Source of the DNA: Firmicutes bacterium UBA5389
GTDB lineage: Bacteria > Bacillota > DTU025
Assembly: GCA_002409965.1 (NCBI GenBank)
Contig: DHON01000116.1
Coordinates: 1 to 23,213, forward strand
DNA: 23,213 bases
Reading direction: 5' to 3'
A model generated the notes under the pieces. That model searched no databases and had not been told where the DNA came from. It saw nothing but the letters and a program-made list of their open reading frames with translations. Made by a program: the position numbers and the translations under genes. Numbering within the stretch: the stretch's first letter is position 1; each line of letters opens with the position of its first letter. This document shows, piece after piece, positions 1-7,582 of the stretch.

Positions 1-17
1 GACAGAGAGCGTGAGCA

Positions 18-578
18 ATGACAATAGTCCGCCGACACGGCAGCGCCCAGCTGCGACCCGTGCACCTGGACACGGACATATGGCTTCCCGAGGGCTACAC
101 AGGCATATTCCGCGATGTCGACCTTCTGGCTGAAGACAGAGACACCACCTATCTGCGAACAAACTTCTTTCAGCTGGCCTGCGACGATGACTTCGTGATC
201 GTATACGGCGTCAATCATGAGCAGACCGGGAAAGCAATATACAGCAACTTCAGCTTCTATGGTGTGGAGCTGCTCAACGGCGTAGCCGGGACCAACAGCG
301 CGGAATATGCAAACTCCGCCGCCGATTACTTCCCTGTGGGCTACGAGAACTCCAAGTACTACTACGTGTACAAGATCGCGCGTCGCGCCGCAGCCGGAGA
401 ACCGTGCGTGATTGTGCCGTATAGTACAGGAAACCCCTCTGGGAAGGCCTTCGGAGTCGACAACAACAAAGACGCCTACATCGCATTCAGAGCCTACATC
501 GATGTGAACACCCAAGTTGGGCCGTCGCTCTTCGAGATCATTTGGGACCGCGCAATCTTGTTCACCAAAGCCACCTAA
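18..578 (+). CDS. Hypothetical protein, possibly the C-terminal part of a larger gene
   Basis: A 186-residue reading frame that I do not assign to a named family. There is no signal peptide and no membrane segment. The protein is rich in aromatic and acidic residues (for example NFFQLACDDDFVIVYGVNH around residues 49-67 and KYYYVYKIAR around 113-122), as in a compact beta-rich domain. The likely folded part begins near residue 20 (IWLPEGY), while the first 18 residues look like random coding. There is no clear SD before the ATG, and an in-frame TGA lies at 12-14. The true gene may therefore begin upstream of the window and be broken by a frameshift or stop near its left edge, or the start may simply be weak. 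It is convergent with tRNA-Leu. Real coding is likely; the start is uncertain. Confidence 0.55.
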   Translation: MTIVRRHGSAQLRPVHLDTDIWLPEGYTGIFRDVDLLAEDRDTTYLRTNFFQLACDDDFVIVYGVNHEQTGKAIYSNFSFYGVELLNGVAGTNSAEYANSAADYFPVGYENSKYYYVYKIARRAAAGEPCVIVPYSTGNPSGKAFGVDNNKDAYIAFRAYIDVNTQVGPSLFEIIWDRAILFTKAT

Positions 579-685
579 CGCGCCCCACATACACATCAGG
601 GCCCCACCGCGACATTCACGTGCCGCGGTTCTTCTCTGTAGCACTTCTCCGCCGAGGCTCCACTGGTGTCTGGTATGACGCAAAC

Positions 686-721
686 ATGGCTCACACCTGG
701 CGCATTGCCGGTGTGAGCCAT
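686..721. terminator. Long hairpin between convergent genes
   Basis: A 12-bp perfect inverted repeat (686-697 with 710-721) encloses a further 3-bp pair (699-701 with 707-709), with one bulged base and a 5-nt loop. It lies between the hypothetical gene on the + strand and tRNA-Leu on the - strand. No T-run follows on either strand, so it is not a canonical intrinsic terminator. A bidirectional terminator or transcript-end stabiliser is the simplest reading. Confidence 0.45.
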
Positions 722-759
722 CTGTATAGTCCCTGCTAAAGGGGTTGTTGTTGAGTCTC

Positions 760-845
760 TGGTGCCGAAGGCGGGAGTCGAACCCGCACGACCTTGCGGC
801 CGGATGATTTTGAGTCATCTGCGTCTGCCATTCCGCCACTTCGGC
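760..845 (-). tRNA. tRNA-Leu (anticodon CAA)
   Basis: On the - strand this folds as a class II tRNA. The acceptor stem is GCCGAAG with CTTCGGC, followed by discriminator A and an encoded CCA (760-762). A 5-bp anticodon stem (GATGA/TCATC) carries the loop CTCAAAA with anticodon CAA. A long variable arm and the T-loop GGTTCGACTCC are present. The long variable arm and the anticodon together identify Leu, reading UUG. It is probably transcribed from its own promoter just upstream. Confidence 0.96.
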
Positions 846-853
846 GCAGAGTT

Positions 854-882
854 ATTCTACCACGGGCCTGGCGCGCGCGCAA
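854..882 (-). promoter_or_regulatory. Probable sigma-A promoter for tRNA-Leu
   Basis: On the - strand a TTGCGC -35 element and a TAGAAT -10 element (854-859) are separated by exactly 17 bp. The -10 ends about 9 bp before the mature 5' end of tRNA-Leu, which fits a short 5' leader. The -35 is imperfect. Confidence 0.6.
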
Positions 883-884
883 CT

Positions 885-920
885 ACACGCTGCCTGTTAC
901 ACGCTGCCTGTTACGTGCTG
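885..920. repeat. Short tandem repeat, 14-bp unit
   Basis: Two exact copies of ACACGCTGCCTGTT (885-898 and 899-912) are followed by a degenerate third copy. They lie between the tRNA-Leu promoter and the end of spoVT. No function is apparent. Confidence 0.6.
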
Positions 921-953
921 CCGGCTCGCATGCCGCCGGCGCCGGGCGGCCAC

Positions 954-982
954 AGCCGGCGCCCCTGACCGGCGCGCCGGCT
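954..982 (-). terminator. GC-rich hairpin after spoVT
   Basis: A 9-bp perfect inverted repeat (AGCCGGCGC at 954-962 with its complement at 974-982) with an 11-nt loop begins 8 bp after the spoVT stop codon. It lacks a T-run, so termination is only probable. Confidence 0.4.
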
Positions 983-989
983 TGTCGGC

Positions 990-1523
990 TTACTGCAGGA
1001 GTTGCTTGCCCAGGAACGCCGCAGCGGTCTCGACAAGCTTGACCTCGGTCTGCCCCATCTGGCGCGGTTCCTTGGACATCAGAACCACTACCCCCGCGGG
1101 CTCGTCGCCGGCATGGATCGGTGCCATGACCTGGCTTTCGAACTCCGCGTTGTCGATCACCGGGTTCTCATTCGGCGTGTTCGACACTATGGTCTCGCGC
1201 GCCTTCATGATCTCCTCGGCCTGTTCCGAGATCCTCTTCTCCACAAACAGCTTCTTTGGAGCGCCGCTCACTGCCACGACCTCATGGTCGTCCGCGATCG
1301 CCGCGATGCATCCTGTGGCATCGAACAGCGAGTCCACGTATTCCTGCGCGAAGAAACTGAGGTCCGTCATGGGCGAGTATTTCTTGAGGATAACCTCTCC
1401 GTCCCGGTCGGTGAATATCTCTAGGGGATCCCCCTCGCGGATTCTGAGAGTCCGCCTGATTTCCTTGGGTATTACAACCCTTCCCAGATCATCAATACGT
1501 CGTACAATCCCGGTTGCTTTCAC
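990..1523 (-). CDS. spoVT: Stage V sporulation protein T, AbrB-family transcription regulator
   Basis: A 177-residue transcription factor. The N-terminus (ATGIVRRIDDLGRVVIPKEI) is the classic AbrB/SpoVT swapped-hairpin DNA-binding domain, residues about 1-50, including the RIREGDPLEIF strand. The rest is a GAF-like domain, as in B. subtilis SpoVT, which modulates sigma-G-dependent forespore genes. The frame extends 25 codons further upstream. I chose the GTG at 1523 because it matches the family start (a Val/Met-Lys-Ala-Thr-Gly opening) and has a GGGGAGGG SD 8 nt before it. The length matches the family norm of about 178. It follows pfkA by 92 bp, a gap that holds a possible forespore promoter. 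This gene is the strongest sign of an endospore former. Confidence 0.95.
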   Translation of the reverse strand: MKATGIVRRIDDLGRVVIPKEIRRTLRIREGDPLEIFTDRDGEVILKKYSPMTDLSFFAQEYVDSLFDATGCIAAIADDHEVVAVSGAPKKLFVEKRISEQAEEIMKARETIVSNTPNENPVIDNAEFESQVMAPIHAGDEPAGVVVLMSKEPRQMGQTEVKLVETAAAFLGKQLLQ

Positions 1524-1562
1524 TTCATGCCCTCCCCAACGTAGTTCCGCCGTCTTTGGTGC

Positions 1563-1592
1563 TATTTTGCCTTCGATGTTTCGGCTGTATAC
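1563..1592 (-). promoter_or_regulatory. Possible sigma-G-like promoter of spoVT
   Basis: On the - strand GTATAC (1587-1592) and CAAAATA (1563-1569) are separated by 17 bp, about 40 bp before the spoVT start. The -10 resembles the sigma-G form CATAMTA with one mismatch. The -35 is a weaker match. In B. subtilis spoVT is made in the forespore under sigma-G, which is why I looked for it. This is a tentative motif match only. Confidence 0.3.
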
Positions 1593-1615
1593 CCGCATAC
1601 AAGGCAGGCAGTGGC

Positions 1616-2617
1616 CTACAGATTTGAAAGTACGTTCGCAAGTTCGTAGTAATCCATGTTGATCGTGCGCTTCATCGACAGGGCCTCGTCGAATTGCATG
1701 ACGCGGATCTCGTTGCCAAACACGCCCACTACGCTGCTGCCGGACCCCGCCAGCAGCACGTCGATGGCCTTAGCACCGAGCGTAGTGGCGAGTATGCGGT
1801 CGCGCACCGATGGCGCGCCTCCACGTTGGATGTGGCCCAACACTATGATCCTGGTCTCAAAACCAGTAAGCCCTGCTATCTGCTGGCCTATGCGATATGC
1901 GCACCCGCCCAAAAGACCCCCTCTGCCCGGGGAGACGGCGCCCTCGGCGCCCTCCGCCACCACTACGATACTGTGGCTTTTCCCTTGGCGCGCGCCGGCG
2001 GTTATCCTCTCGCACACCTGCTGAATGTCGAACTCGACCTCTGGAATCAGGATGCTCTCGGCCCCGCCGGCCAGCCCTGCAGCCAACGCAATGTGACCTG
2101 AGTTCCTCCCCATCACCTCTACCACATAAGTTCGCTCGTGTGAAGTGGCTGTGTCGCGGATCTTGTTTATCGCGTCGATCACCGTGTTGCAGGCGGTGTC
2201 GAATCCGATGGCATAATCGGTGGAGCTTATATCGTTGTCGATGGTGGCCGGAATGCCCAAAGTGGTCACGCCCATCTTGGACAGCAGGCTGAGGCCGGTA
2301 TGCGTGCCATCGCCTCCGATGCCCACCAGGCCGTCGATCTCGCAAGTTCTCAGCTGAAGCAGTGCCTTGGCCCGTCCTTCCTCGGTCTTGAACTCGTCTG
2401 AGCGCGCCGATTTCAGAATAGTTCCACCACGCTGCAGAATGTCACCGACAGTGCGCGATTTCATCTCCATGAAATCGCCGGCCACCAGACCGTGGAACCC
2501 GCGCCTCACGCCCACAACCTCTATCCCATGGTAGAGAGCCTTCCGCACCACGGCACGGATGCAGGCGTTCATGCCCGGCGCATCGCCGCCGCTGGTAAGT
2601 ACCGCGACTCTTCTCAT
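1616..2617 (-). CDS. pfkA: 6-phosphofructokinase
   Basis: A 333-residue enzyme phosphorylating fructose 6-phosphate to the 1,6-bisphosphate, the committed step of glycolysis. Visible motifs are the nucleotide loop TSGGDAPGMN (8-17), SAR (70-72), GGDGT (101-105), the catalytic TIDND (125-129), MGRNSGHIAL and GHIQRGGAP. The Gly in GGDG (position 104), rather than Asp, points to ATP instead of pyrophosphate as donor. Position 124 is Ala, where ATP enzymes usually have Gly and PPi enzymes Lys. The ATG at 2617 has a GGGGGA SD 6-7 nt upstream and gives the usual N-terminus; a start six codons earlier is possible in frame but unlikely. The gene lies in the dnaE-DUF2007-pfkA-spoVT run, and dnaE-pfkA is a common Gram-positive pairing. 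Confidence 0.96.
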   Translation of the reverse strand: MRRVAVLTSGGDAPGMNACIRAVVRKALYHGIEVVGVRRGFHGLVAGDFMEMKSRTVGDILQRGGTILKSARSDEFKTEEGRAKALLQLRTCEIDGLVGIGGDGTHTGLSLLSKMGVTTLGIPATIDNDISSTDYAIGFDTACNTVIDAINKIRDTATSHERTYVVEVMGRNSGHIALAAGLAGGAESILIPEVEFDIQQVCERITAGARQGKSHSIVVVAEGAEGAVSPGRGGLLGGCAYRIGQQIAGLTGFETRIIVLGHIQRGGAPSVRDRILATTLGAKAIDVLLAGSGSSVVGVFGNEIRVMQFDEALSMKRTINMDYYELANVLSNL

Positions 2618-2668
2618 ATCAAATCCCCCAATCACACGAGACCGGATGGCGCCACAATCGCTGCGCAG

Positions 2669-2866
2669 TTATGGTCCATATCCGTCCAGTATCTCCCGCG
2701 CCTCTTCAGCTTCCGTTTCAGGAACGAGCACCTCGACGCTAGCTGAATCGCCCATGTGCGGAACGCCCATGGGCCTGAGCGTCACCAAGAGTCCCTCGCC
2801 CTCCAACATGTGCTTCAGAAGCTCGGCTTCTGCTCGGTTTGGCGCAATGTGCACAACAGCCCACAT
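2669..2866 (-). CDS. DUF2007-type small protein
   Basis: A 65-residue protein with the pattern of the DUF2007 (putative signal-transducing protein) family: a short beta strand (WAVVHIAPN), a helix with AEAELLKHMLEGEG, a second strand, then VEVLVPETEAEEAREILDGY at the C-terminus. Proteins of this type often adopt a small ferredoxin-like fold; the function is unknown. It sits between dnaE and pfkA on the same strand, 120 bp after dnaE and 51 bp before pfkA. An SD (GGGGAGG) lies about 9-10 nt upstream of the ATG. Family assignment is by pattern recognition and is moderately sure. Confidence 0.75.
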   Translation of the reverse strand: MWAVVHIAPNRAEAELLKHMLEGEGLLVTLRPMGVPHMGDSASVEVLVPETEAEEAREILDGYGP

Positions 2867-2986
2867 GCCAGCCGCCTCCCCAACTTCAAGCGCGGTAGTG
2901 CACGCTCGGCATTTCCGATGTCCTGCTTCGTCAAGCCTTGCCTCGACTAGTATGTCCGATGTTCTATCTTACCACCGATTCTCCTT

Positions 2987-5900
2987 CTACGGCGAGGGAA
3001 GAATCGAAACCGTGTCTGCCAGCACCTTAACCCCATCCTCCTTGATATCCACCCTTCCCCTCACCGCCACGTAGGCATCAGGGGCAAGCAGCGCGGCGTA
3101 CTGCTCGTATGCCCGCGGGAACACCACTACCTCCACCTGCCCGGTCATGTCCTCAAGCTGTACGAACGCCATGGGCTGCCCTGCCCTGGTAGATATCTGT
3201 TTGCGGCCGACAACCACTCCGGCCAGGGTCACGCTCGCCCCATCGGCAACACTTGAAAGATCCCGCATGGTGGCCGTCGATACCTTCCGAACCACATCGG
3301 ATATGGACGCCAGAGGATGCCCCGAGATGTACAGGCCCAGCAGTTCCTTTTCCATGGCAAGTATCTGATCCTGCCTGAACTCAGGCACATCGGGCAAGGC
3401 CGCTTCCGCCTGTCCGAACTCCGATGGACTGTCGAAAAGATCAAAGAAGGATGCCTGCCCCGCCTGTTGCTGGCGCTGCCTCGCAACGCTTTCGTCGCAC
3501 ACCCTGTCCATCGCCGCAAGCAGCGCTCGCCTGCTGCCGAATGCGCAAAGGGCACCGCACCTGATCAGGCTGTCGAGCGCTTTTCGGCTGACTGCGGTCA
3601 TGTCCACGCGGTCGCAAAAATCGGCCAGCGATGCGAACCTGCCTCCCGCTCTACGCGCGGCGATTATGGAGTCGGCAGCGGTTTCGCCCACGTTCCTGAC
3701 GGCGGCTATACCGAAGCGGATTGTGTTTTGGCGCACCGTAAACCCTCTGAGGCTCTCATTCACGTCCGGCCCCAGAACCTCCACTCCTCTGGACCTGCAT
3801 GCATCGATGTACATGGCCACACGTTCGGGAGAGTTCATCACGCTCGTGAGCGTGGCGGCCATGAACTCAGGAAAGTAGCGGCATCGCAAATAGGCGGTTT
3901 CATATGATATCAGCGCATATGCCGCGCTATGAGCCTTGTTGAACCCGTAACCCGCGAATCTCTCGATGAGGGAGAAGACCTCCTGAGCAACTCCGTCCGG
4001 GACGCCGCGCTCGCGGGCCCCGCTTAAGAATCGGTCCTTGAGGCCCGCAATGACTTCCGGTTTCTTCTTGCCCATTGCCCGCCGCAGCATGTCGGCCTCG
4101 CCCAAACTGAACCCAGCGAGTTCGCTGGCCGCCTGCATCACTTGCTCCTGATAAAGCATCACCCCGTAGGTGGACTCCAGAATCCTCTCAAGCGCCGGAT
4201 GAGGGTATCTCACCTCGCTGGGGCTGTGCTTGCCTCGCACGAAATCGCCGGTCATCACCATCGGGCCCGGCCTGCCCAGGGCGACCAGGGCAATGATGTC
4301 TTCAAAGCGCGTGGGTTTGACCTCGCGAAGCAGATTCTGAAACAGACTGGACTCGAGCTGGAACACCCCGGTCGAATCGGCGCGCCGCAGCATCTCGTAT
4401 ACTTCCGGATCGTCCAGAGGTATGGTGTCGATGTCTAGATCCACACCGCGGGTGTGGCGCACGATCTCCACCGTGTTCCCGATCACCGTCAACGTGCGCA
4501 GACCGAGAAAATCCATCTTCACGATGCCCAGTCTCTCCAGATCTTCCATGGGGTACTGGGTAGTTACCACTCCGTCCCCCGATTTATATAGAGGTACATT
4601 CTCCGTCAAAGGTTCCTTCGATATCACGACCCCCGCGGCGTGCACCGATGGGTGACGAGGCATCCCCTCCACTGCGCGAGCTATATCCACCATCGTGCGG
4701 ATTCGCTCGCTTCCGGCCACAGCCGCGGCGAGCTCTGGCGAAAGCTCGAGCGCTCGGTCAATGGTTATGTTGAGCTCGGCCGGCACCAGCTTGGCTATGC
4801 GGTCAACATCGCCGTAGTTCACCTTGAGCGCCCGACCGACGTCCCTGATAGCGGCGCGTGCGGCCATGGTGCCGAACGTGATGATCTGCGCGACTCTGTC
4901 GGCCCCGTACTTGTGCGCGACGTAATCTATGACCTCGCCGCGTCGCTCCCAGCAGAAGTCGATGTCAATGTCGGGCATGGTGACGCGCTCGGGGTTGAGA
5001 AACCTCTCAAACAGCAGGTTGTACCGGAGCGGATCGATATCCGTAATGCCCAGGCAGTATGCGACTAGGCTTCCGGGCGCCGACCCGCGGCCAGGGCCCA
5101 CGAAAATCCCCCGGCTCTTCGCAAATCTTATGAAATCCCAGACGATCAGGAAGTAGCCCGAGTAGCCCATCCGTTCGATGACGCCCAGCTCATAGTGGAG
5201 CCGTGCGCGCACTTCATCGGATAGGATGCCGAACCGCTGTGCCGCCCCTTCGGCGCACACCCGCCCAAGATAGCTGTCGAGAGTGTCGCCCTCCGGCGGG
5301 GCGAACTCGGGGATGTGGAGCGTGTCGAAATCCAGCTCCACATTGCAGCGCTGCGCAATGCGCACCGTCTCCTCGCATGCCCCTGGCGTCTCGTGAAACT
5401 CGCGGTACATTTCATCCGGCGACTTGAGGTAGAACTGATCGGTAGGAAACCTCATGCGCCCTGGATCGTCTACCGATGCACCTGTCTGTATGCAGAGCAG
5501 CACATCGTGGGCCAGAGCATCCTCGCGCCTAAGATAATGTACATCGTTCGTCGCCACAAGGGGAATTCCCAAGCGGGCTCCGAGCGCCGCCATGGCACGG
5601 TTCACTCGCTCCTGCTCCCGCATCCCGTTGGCCTGCACTTCCAAGAAGAACGATTCGGGACCAAAGATGTCGCGGTATTCGGACGCCGCCCGCGCAGCCG
5701 CCTCAGTCTGCCCGTTCGTGAGGTGTGTGGAGACTTCCCCCGACAGGCACGCCGATAGCGCGATAAGCCCCCCAGACTGCGCAGCCAAGGCTTCCTTGTC
5801 CACCCGCGGCTTATAATAGAAGCCTTCGGTGTAGCCGATGCTCGAAAGCTTCATAAGGTTCTTGTAGCCTTGACGGTTCTCTGCCAGAAGCACCAGGTGG

Positions 5901-6115
5901 TATGGATCGTCGTCCACCCGAGGTGTGCGGTCGTGCCTGGTGCGATTGGCTACATAGACCTCGCATCCGATGATCGGCTTGACCCCACGCTCGCGGCAGG
6001 CCCGGTAGAACTCGACCGCTCCAAACAGCGACCCGTGGTCGGTGACTGCGCACGCGCTCATGCCGAGCTCATCGACGCGACTCGGCAGCTTGTCAGTCCT
6101 CGCAGCCCCGTCCAT
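2987..6115 (-). CDS. dnaE: DNA polymerase III alpha subunit, 5' end separated by an in-frame TGA
   Basis: The replicative polymerase subunit, 1042 codons from the ATG at 6115. Domains in order: PHP (about 1-270, with TDHG at 25-28 and NDVHYL at 190-195), polymerase core with the catalytic Asp pair in PDIDIDF (381-387) and the third Asp in MDFLGL (from 534), and helix-hairpin-helix near 803-818. QASFFDLF at 887-894 resembles a beta-clamp-binding peptide, and an OB fold occupies about 960-1040. The usual N-terminus, including the metal-binding HLHLHT motif, is missing from this frame. It is encoded immediately upstream in the same frame (6119-6166), separated only by TGA at 6118-6116. The ATG at 6115 has no SD of its own. 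The other ~1040 codons show no lesion, so the gene appears to be kept under selection. Product certain; true start and expression mode uncertain. Confidence 0.9.
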   Translation of the reverse strand: MDGAARTDKLPSRVDELGMSACAVTDHGSLFGAVEFYRACRERGVKPIIGCEVYVANRTRHDRTPRVDDDPYHLVLLAENRQGYKNLMKLSSIGYTEGFYYKPRVDKEALAAQSGGLIALSACLSGEVSTHLTNGQTEAAARAASEYRDIFGPESFFLEVQANGMREQERVNRAMAALGARLGIPLVATNDVHYLRREDALAHDVLLCIQTGASVDDPGRMRFPTDQFYLKSPDEMYREFHETPGACEETVRIAQRCNVELDFDTLHIPEFAPPEGDTLDSYLGRVCAEGAAQRFGILSDEVRARLHYELGVIERMGYSGYFLIVWDFIRFAKSRGIFVGPGRGSAPGSLVAYCLGITDIDPLRYNLLFERFLNPERVTMPDIDIDFCWERRGEVIDYVAHKYGADRVAQIITFGTMAARAAIRDVGRALKVNYGDVDRIAKLVPAELNITIDRALELSPELAAAVAGSERIRTMVDIARAVEGMPRHPSVHAAGVVISKEPLTENVPLYKSGDGVVTTQYPMEDLERLGIVKMDFLGLRTLTVIGNTVEIVRHTRGVDLDIDTIPLDDPEVYEMLRRADSTGVFQLESSLFQNLLREVKPTRFEDIIALVALGRPGPMVMTGDFVRGKHSPSEVRYPHPALERILESTYGVMLYQEQVMQAASELAGFSLGEADMLRRAMGKKKPEVIAGLKDRFLSGARERGVPDGVAQEVFSLIERFAGYGFNKAHSAAYALISYETAYLRCRYFPEFMAATLTSVMNSPERVAMYIDACRSRGVEVLGPDVNESLRGFTVRQNTIRFGIAAVRNVGETAADSIIAARRAGGRFASLADFCDRVDMTAVSRKALDSLIRCGALCAFGSRRALLAAMDRVCDESVARQRQQQAGQASFFDLFDSPSEFGQAEAALPDVPEFRQDQILAMEKELLGLYISGHPLASISDVVRKVSTATMRDLSSVADGASVTLAGVVVGRKQISTRAGQPMAFVQLEDMTGQVEVVVFPRAYEQYAALLAPDAYVAVRGRVDIKEDGVKVLADTVSILPSP

Positions 6116-6166
6116 TCACAGGAGGGAGTATTGCGTATGCAGATGTAGATGGACAAACTCCCTCAC
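6116..6166 (-). CDS. dnaE: Sixteen-codon 5' segment of dnaE ending at TGA
   Basis: A GTG start at 6166-6164 with a good SD (AGGGGGTGG, about 5 nt upstream) opens VREFVHLHLHTQYSLL and then meets TGA. The peptide is the normal N-terminus of bacterial DnaE, with both histidines of the PHP His-x-His metal site. The TGA is directly followed by the ATG of the downstream frame. Compared with the family pattern SLLDGAAR, the six bases TGAATG look inserted between Leu and Asp with no frame change. Either dnaE is expressed by reinitiation or readthrough, or the allele is damaged. Confidence 0.75.
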   Translation of the reverse strand: MREFVHLHLHTQYSLL

Positions 6167-6282
6167 ACGACCACCCCCTTGCCTCGCCGGGCCGAGCTGC
6201 GCCCTCTCCCGCGCCGCACGTTATGGGGCGGAAACGCAGTCTTCTGCAAGACGCGCTCCCGCCGCATGCGTTGACGTATGCG

Positions 6283-6483
6283 CTAAATGTCTGGAGGCAC
6301 GCTCCATCGATCCGACCACCATCCGTCCAGCACAACGCCGGGGTCCCCATCTTCCTCCCACTCGACCTCGGCAAGGATCGCGTCGATCACATCTCTGTCC
6401 GCGAAGTCAGGTGGTTTCCTGCGGCTATCTCTGGGCTTGCCAGCGCGTACCTGTGCCGGAACCGCCCGGATGCGGTTTCCCAT
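6283..6483 (-). CDS. Small hypothetical protein upstream of dnaE
   Basis: A 66-residue reading frame that I do not recognise. The ATG is preceded by an unusually strong SD (GAGGAGGGG, about 6 nt upstream), which argues that it is translated. The N-terminal third is basic (several Arg and Lys) and the rest acidic and Trp-rich: DRDVIDAILAEVEWEEDGD followed by a WWSDRW motif. This suggests a short amphipathic helix plus an acidic tail. It lies 81 bp after the aminopeptidase gene and 116 bp before the dnaE GTG on the same strand, so it is probably in the same transcript. No membrane segment is seen. Confidence 0.55.
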   Translation of the reverse strand: MGNRIRAVPAQVRAGKPRDSRRKPPDFADRDVIDAILAEVEWEEDGDPGVVLDGWWSDRWSVPPDI

Positions 6484-6564
6484 CCGTATCCCCTCCTCAA
6501 ATGGTTGACGTGTTCCGGATGGAAATTCGCGAGGCGCTATTGTCGCTGGTCCGATAGCAGACGC

Positions 6565-7518
6565 TTACAGAATAAGCTTCCCTGATTCCATTATCGTTAC
6601 GCCGTCCACGACCACCGTGGGGGCAAGCACAATGCCGTCAAGATGACTGGGTACCGCAACCGTGCCTCCCATGTGGCTGTTGTCGCCCAGCGCTATGTGT
6701 ATGGTGCCCATGACCTTCTCGTCTTCGAGGACTGTTCCGGTTATTTTGGCCTTTTCATTCGTTCCTATGCCGAGCTCTGCAATGTTCCTGGCCAGACGGC
6801 CCAACGGATCTATCATGGCTTTGAGCGCATCTGCCGCAGCGCCGCCCTGAATATCCGTGGCGTAGCCATCGCGCACGTGAATCCTCACGCGCTCGCCCAG
6901 GTAACCCGCGCCCGCCATAGATCCGTCCACTACGAACACTCCGTTGGCCGTGCCTTCCAGCGGCGCAATGTAGGCCTCGCCCGCGGGCAGGTTGCCGAAA
7001 TCCCCTGGATTGCGGTATACACCTGCGTCCGCGTTGCCCACGCGACCCTCAAGCGACATAGTGATGTCGGCGCCGTCGTTGTTGGTGATCCTGACAATGC
7101 TGCCGCGCGTTAGCGCATCGGCGTACTTCCTGGATCGCACGCCCACCGCAGCGTAGTCGGCCGCCAAAGCCCGCGCCATGCAATCCTCGGTGATGCCGGG
7201 CAATGTGGCGCACCGCGCTCCGGCCTTGCATGCTCCGGCCCTGGCATCGGTATGGCTGATCGACTTGGTGGTAGGCGCGAGCACGATATCCACATGCCCC
7301 ATGATCTGCGCTATGGGCGCCGGAGGTTCCTCGCCGTGGCTTGTGCGCTGTATCATCTCGATCATCATGGCCTCACACCCAAGCTCCGCGGCCGCCTGGT
7401 ACAGAGCGCAGCCCACGCCGCGCGTGCCGCTGTCCATGACCACAAGAAGCGTCTCCTCGGGCTTTGCCCCCATACAATCGCGAACGGCAACAAGCGCCGC
7501 CTCCCGAAGACCCGGCAT
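6565..7518 (-). CDS. M29-like metallo-aminopeptidase
   Basis: A 317-residue protein resembling the thermophilic aminopeptidase family (M29; aminopeptidase T/PepS type), which removes N-terminal residues from peptides using two metal ions. The expected ligand motifs appear in order: NLPAGEAYIAPLEG, IAELGIGTNEKAK, GTIHIALGDN and SHLDGIV, giving the Glu, Glu, His, His/Asp set. It is shorter than classical M29 enzymes (about 400 residues), with a reduced N-terminal domain, so substrate and oligomer may differ. The ATG at 7518 is preferred over a TTG at 7527 because it lies 9 nt after a run of G (7528-7533) that acts as SD. It is the first gene of the leftward cluster and is divergent from mgtE. 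Confidence 0.8.
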   Translation of the reverse strand: MPGLREAALVAVRDCMGAKPEETLLVVMDSGTRGVGCALYQAAAELGCEAMMIEMIQRTSHGEEPPAPIAQIMGHVDIVLAPTTKSISHTDARAGACKAGARCATLPGITEDCMARALAADYAAVGVRSRKYADALTRGSIVRITNNDGADITMSLEGRVGNADAGVYRNPGDFGNLPAGEAYIAPLEGTANGVFVVDGSMAGAGYLGERVRIHVRDGYATDIQGGAAADALKAMIDPLGRLARNIAELGIGTNEKAKITGTVLEDEKVMGTIHIALGDNSHMGGTVAVPSHLDGIVLAPTVVVDGVTIMESGKLIL

Positions 7519-7576
7519 CGTACACAACCCCCCGTATCCTCACAAACCTCATGCCTCTGCAACAGCTTGCAAGCCA

Positions 7577-7582
7577 ATTCTA
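7577..7582 (-). promoter_or_regulatory. Possible extended -10 element for the aminopeptidase cluster
   Basis: On the - strand TGGTAGAAT forms an extended -10 (TGnTAGAAT) about 60 bp before the start of the aminopeptidase gene. No convincing -35 is present. A perfect 10-bp palindrome, GCTTGCAAGC (7565-7574), lies just downstream near the expected transcription start and could be an operator. Confidence 0.35.

Noticed and set aside
990..1598. Longer spoVT start at 1598
   Set aside because: The 25 extra residues do not match the family, and the strong SD and the conserved N-terminus both indicate the GTG at 1523.
982..1662. Long open frames opposite spoVT, pfkA, dnaE and tldD
   Set aside because: They are antisense shadows caused by high G+C codon usage, with no family motifs or SD sequences.
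2987..6166. TGA in dnaE as selenocysteine or genome-wide TGA recoding
   Set aside because: TGA ends other genes here, TGG is used for Trp, and neither a selenocysteine insertion element nor a reason for selenocysteine in this position was seen.
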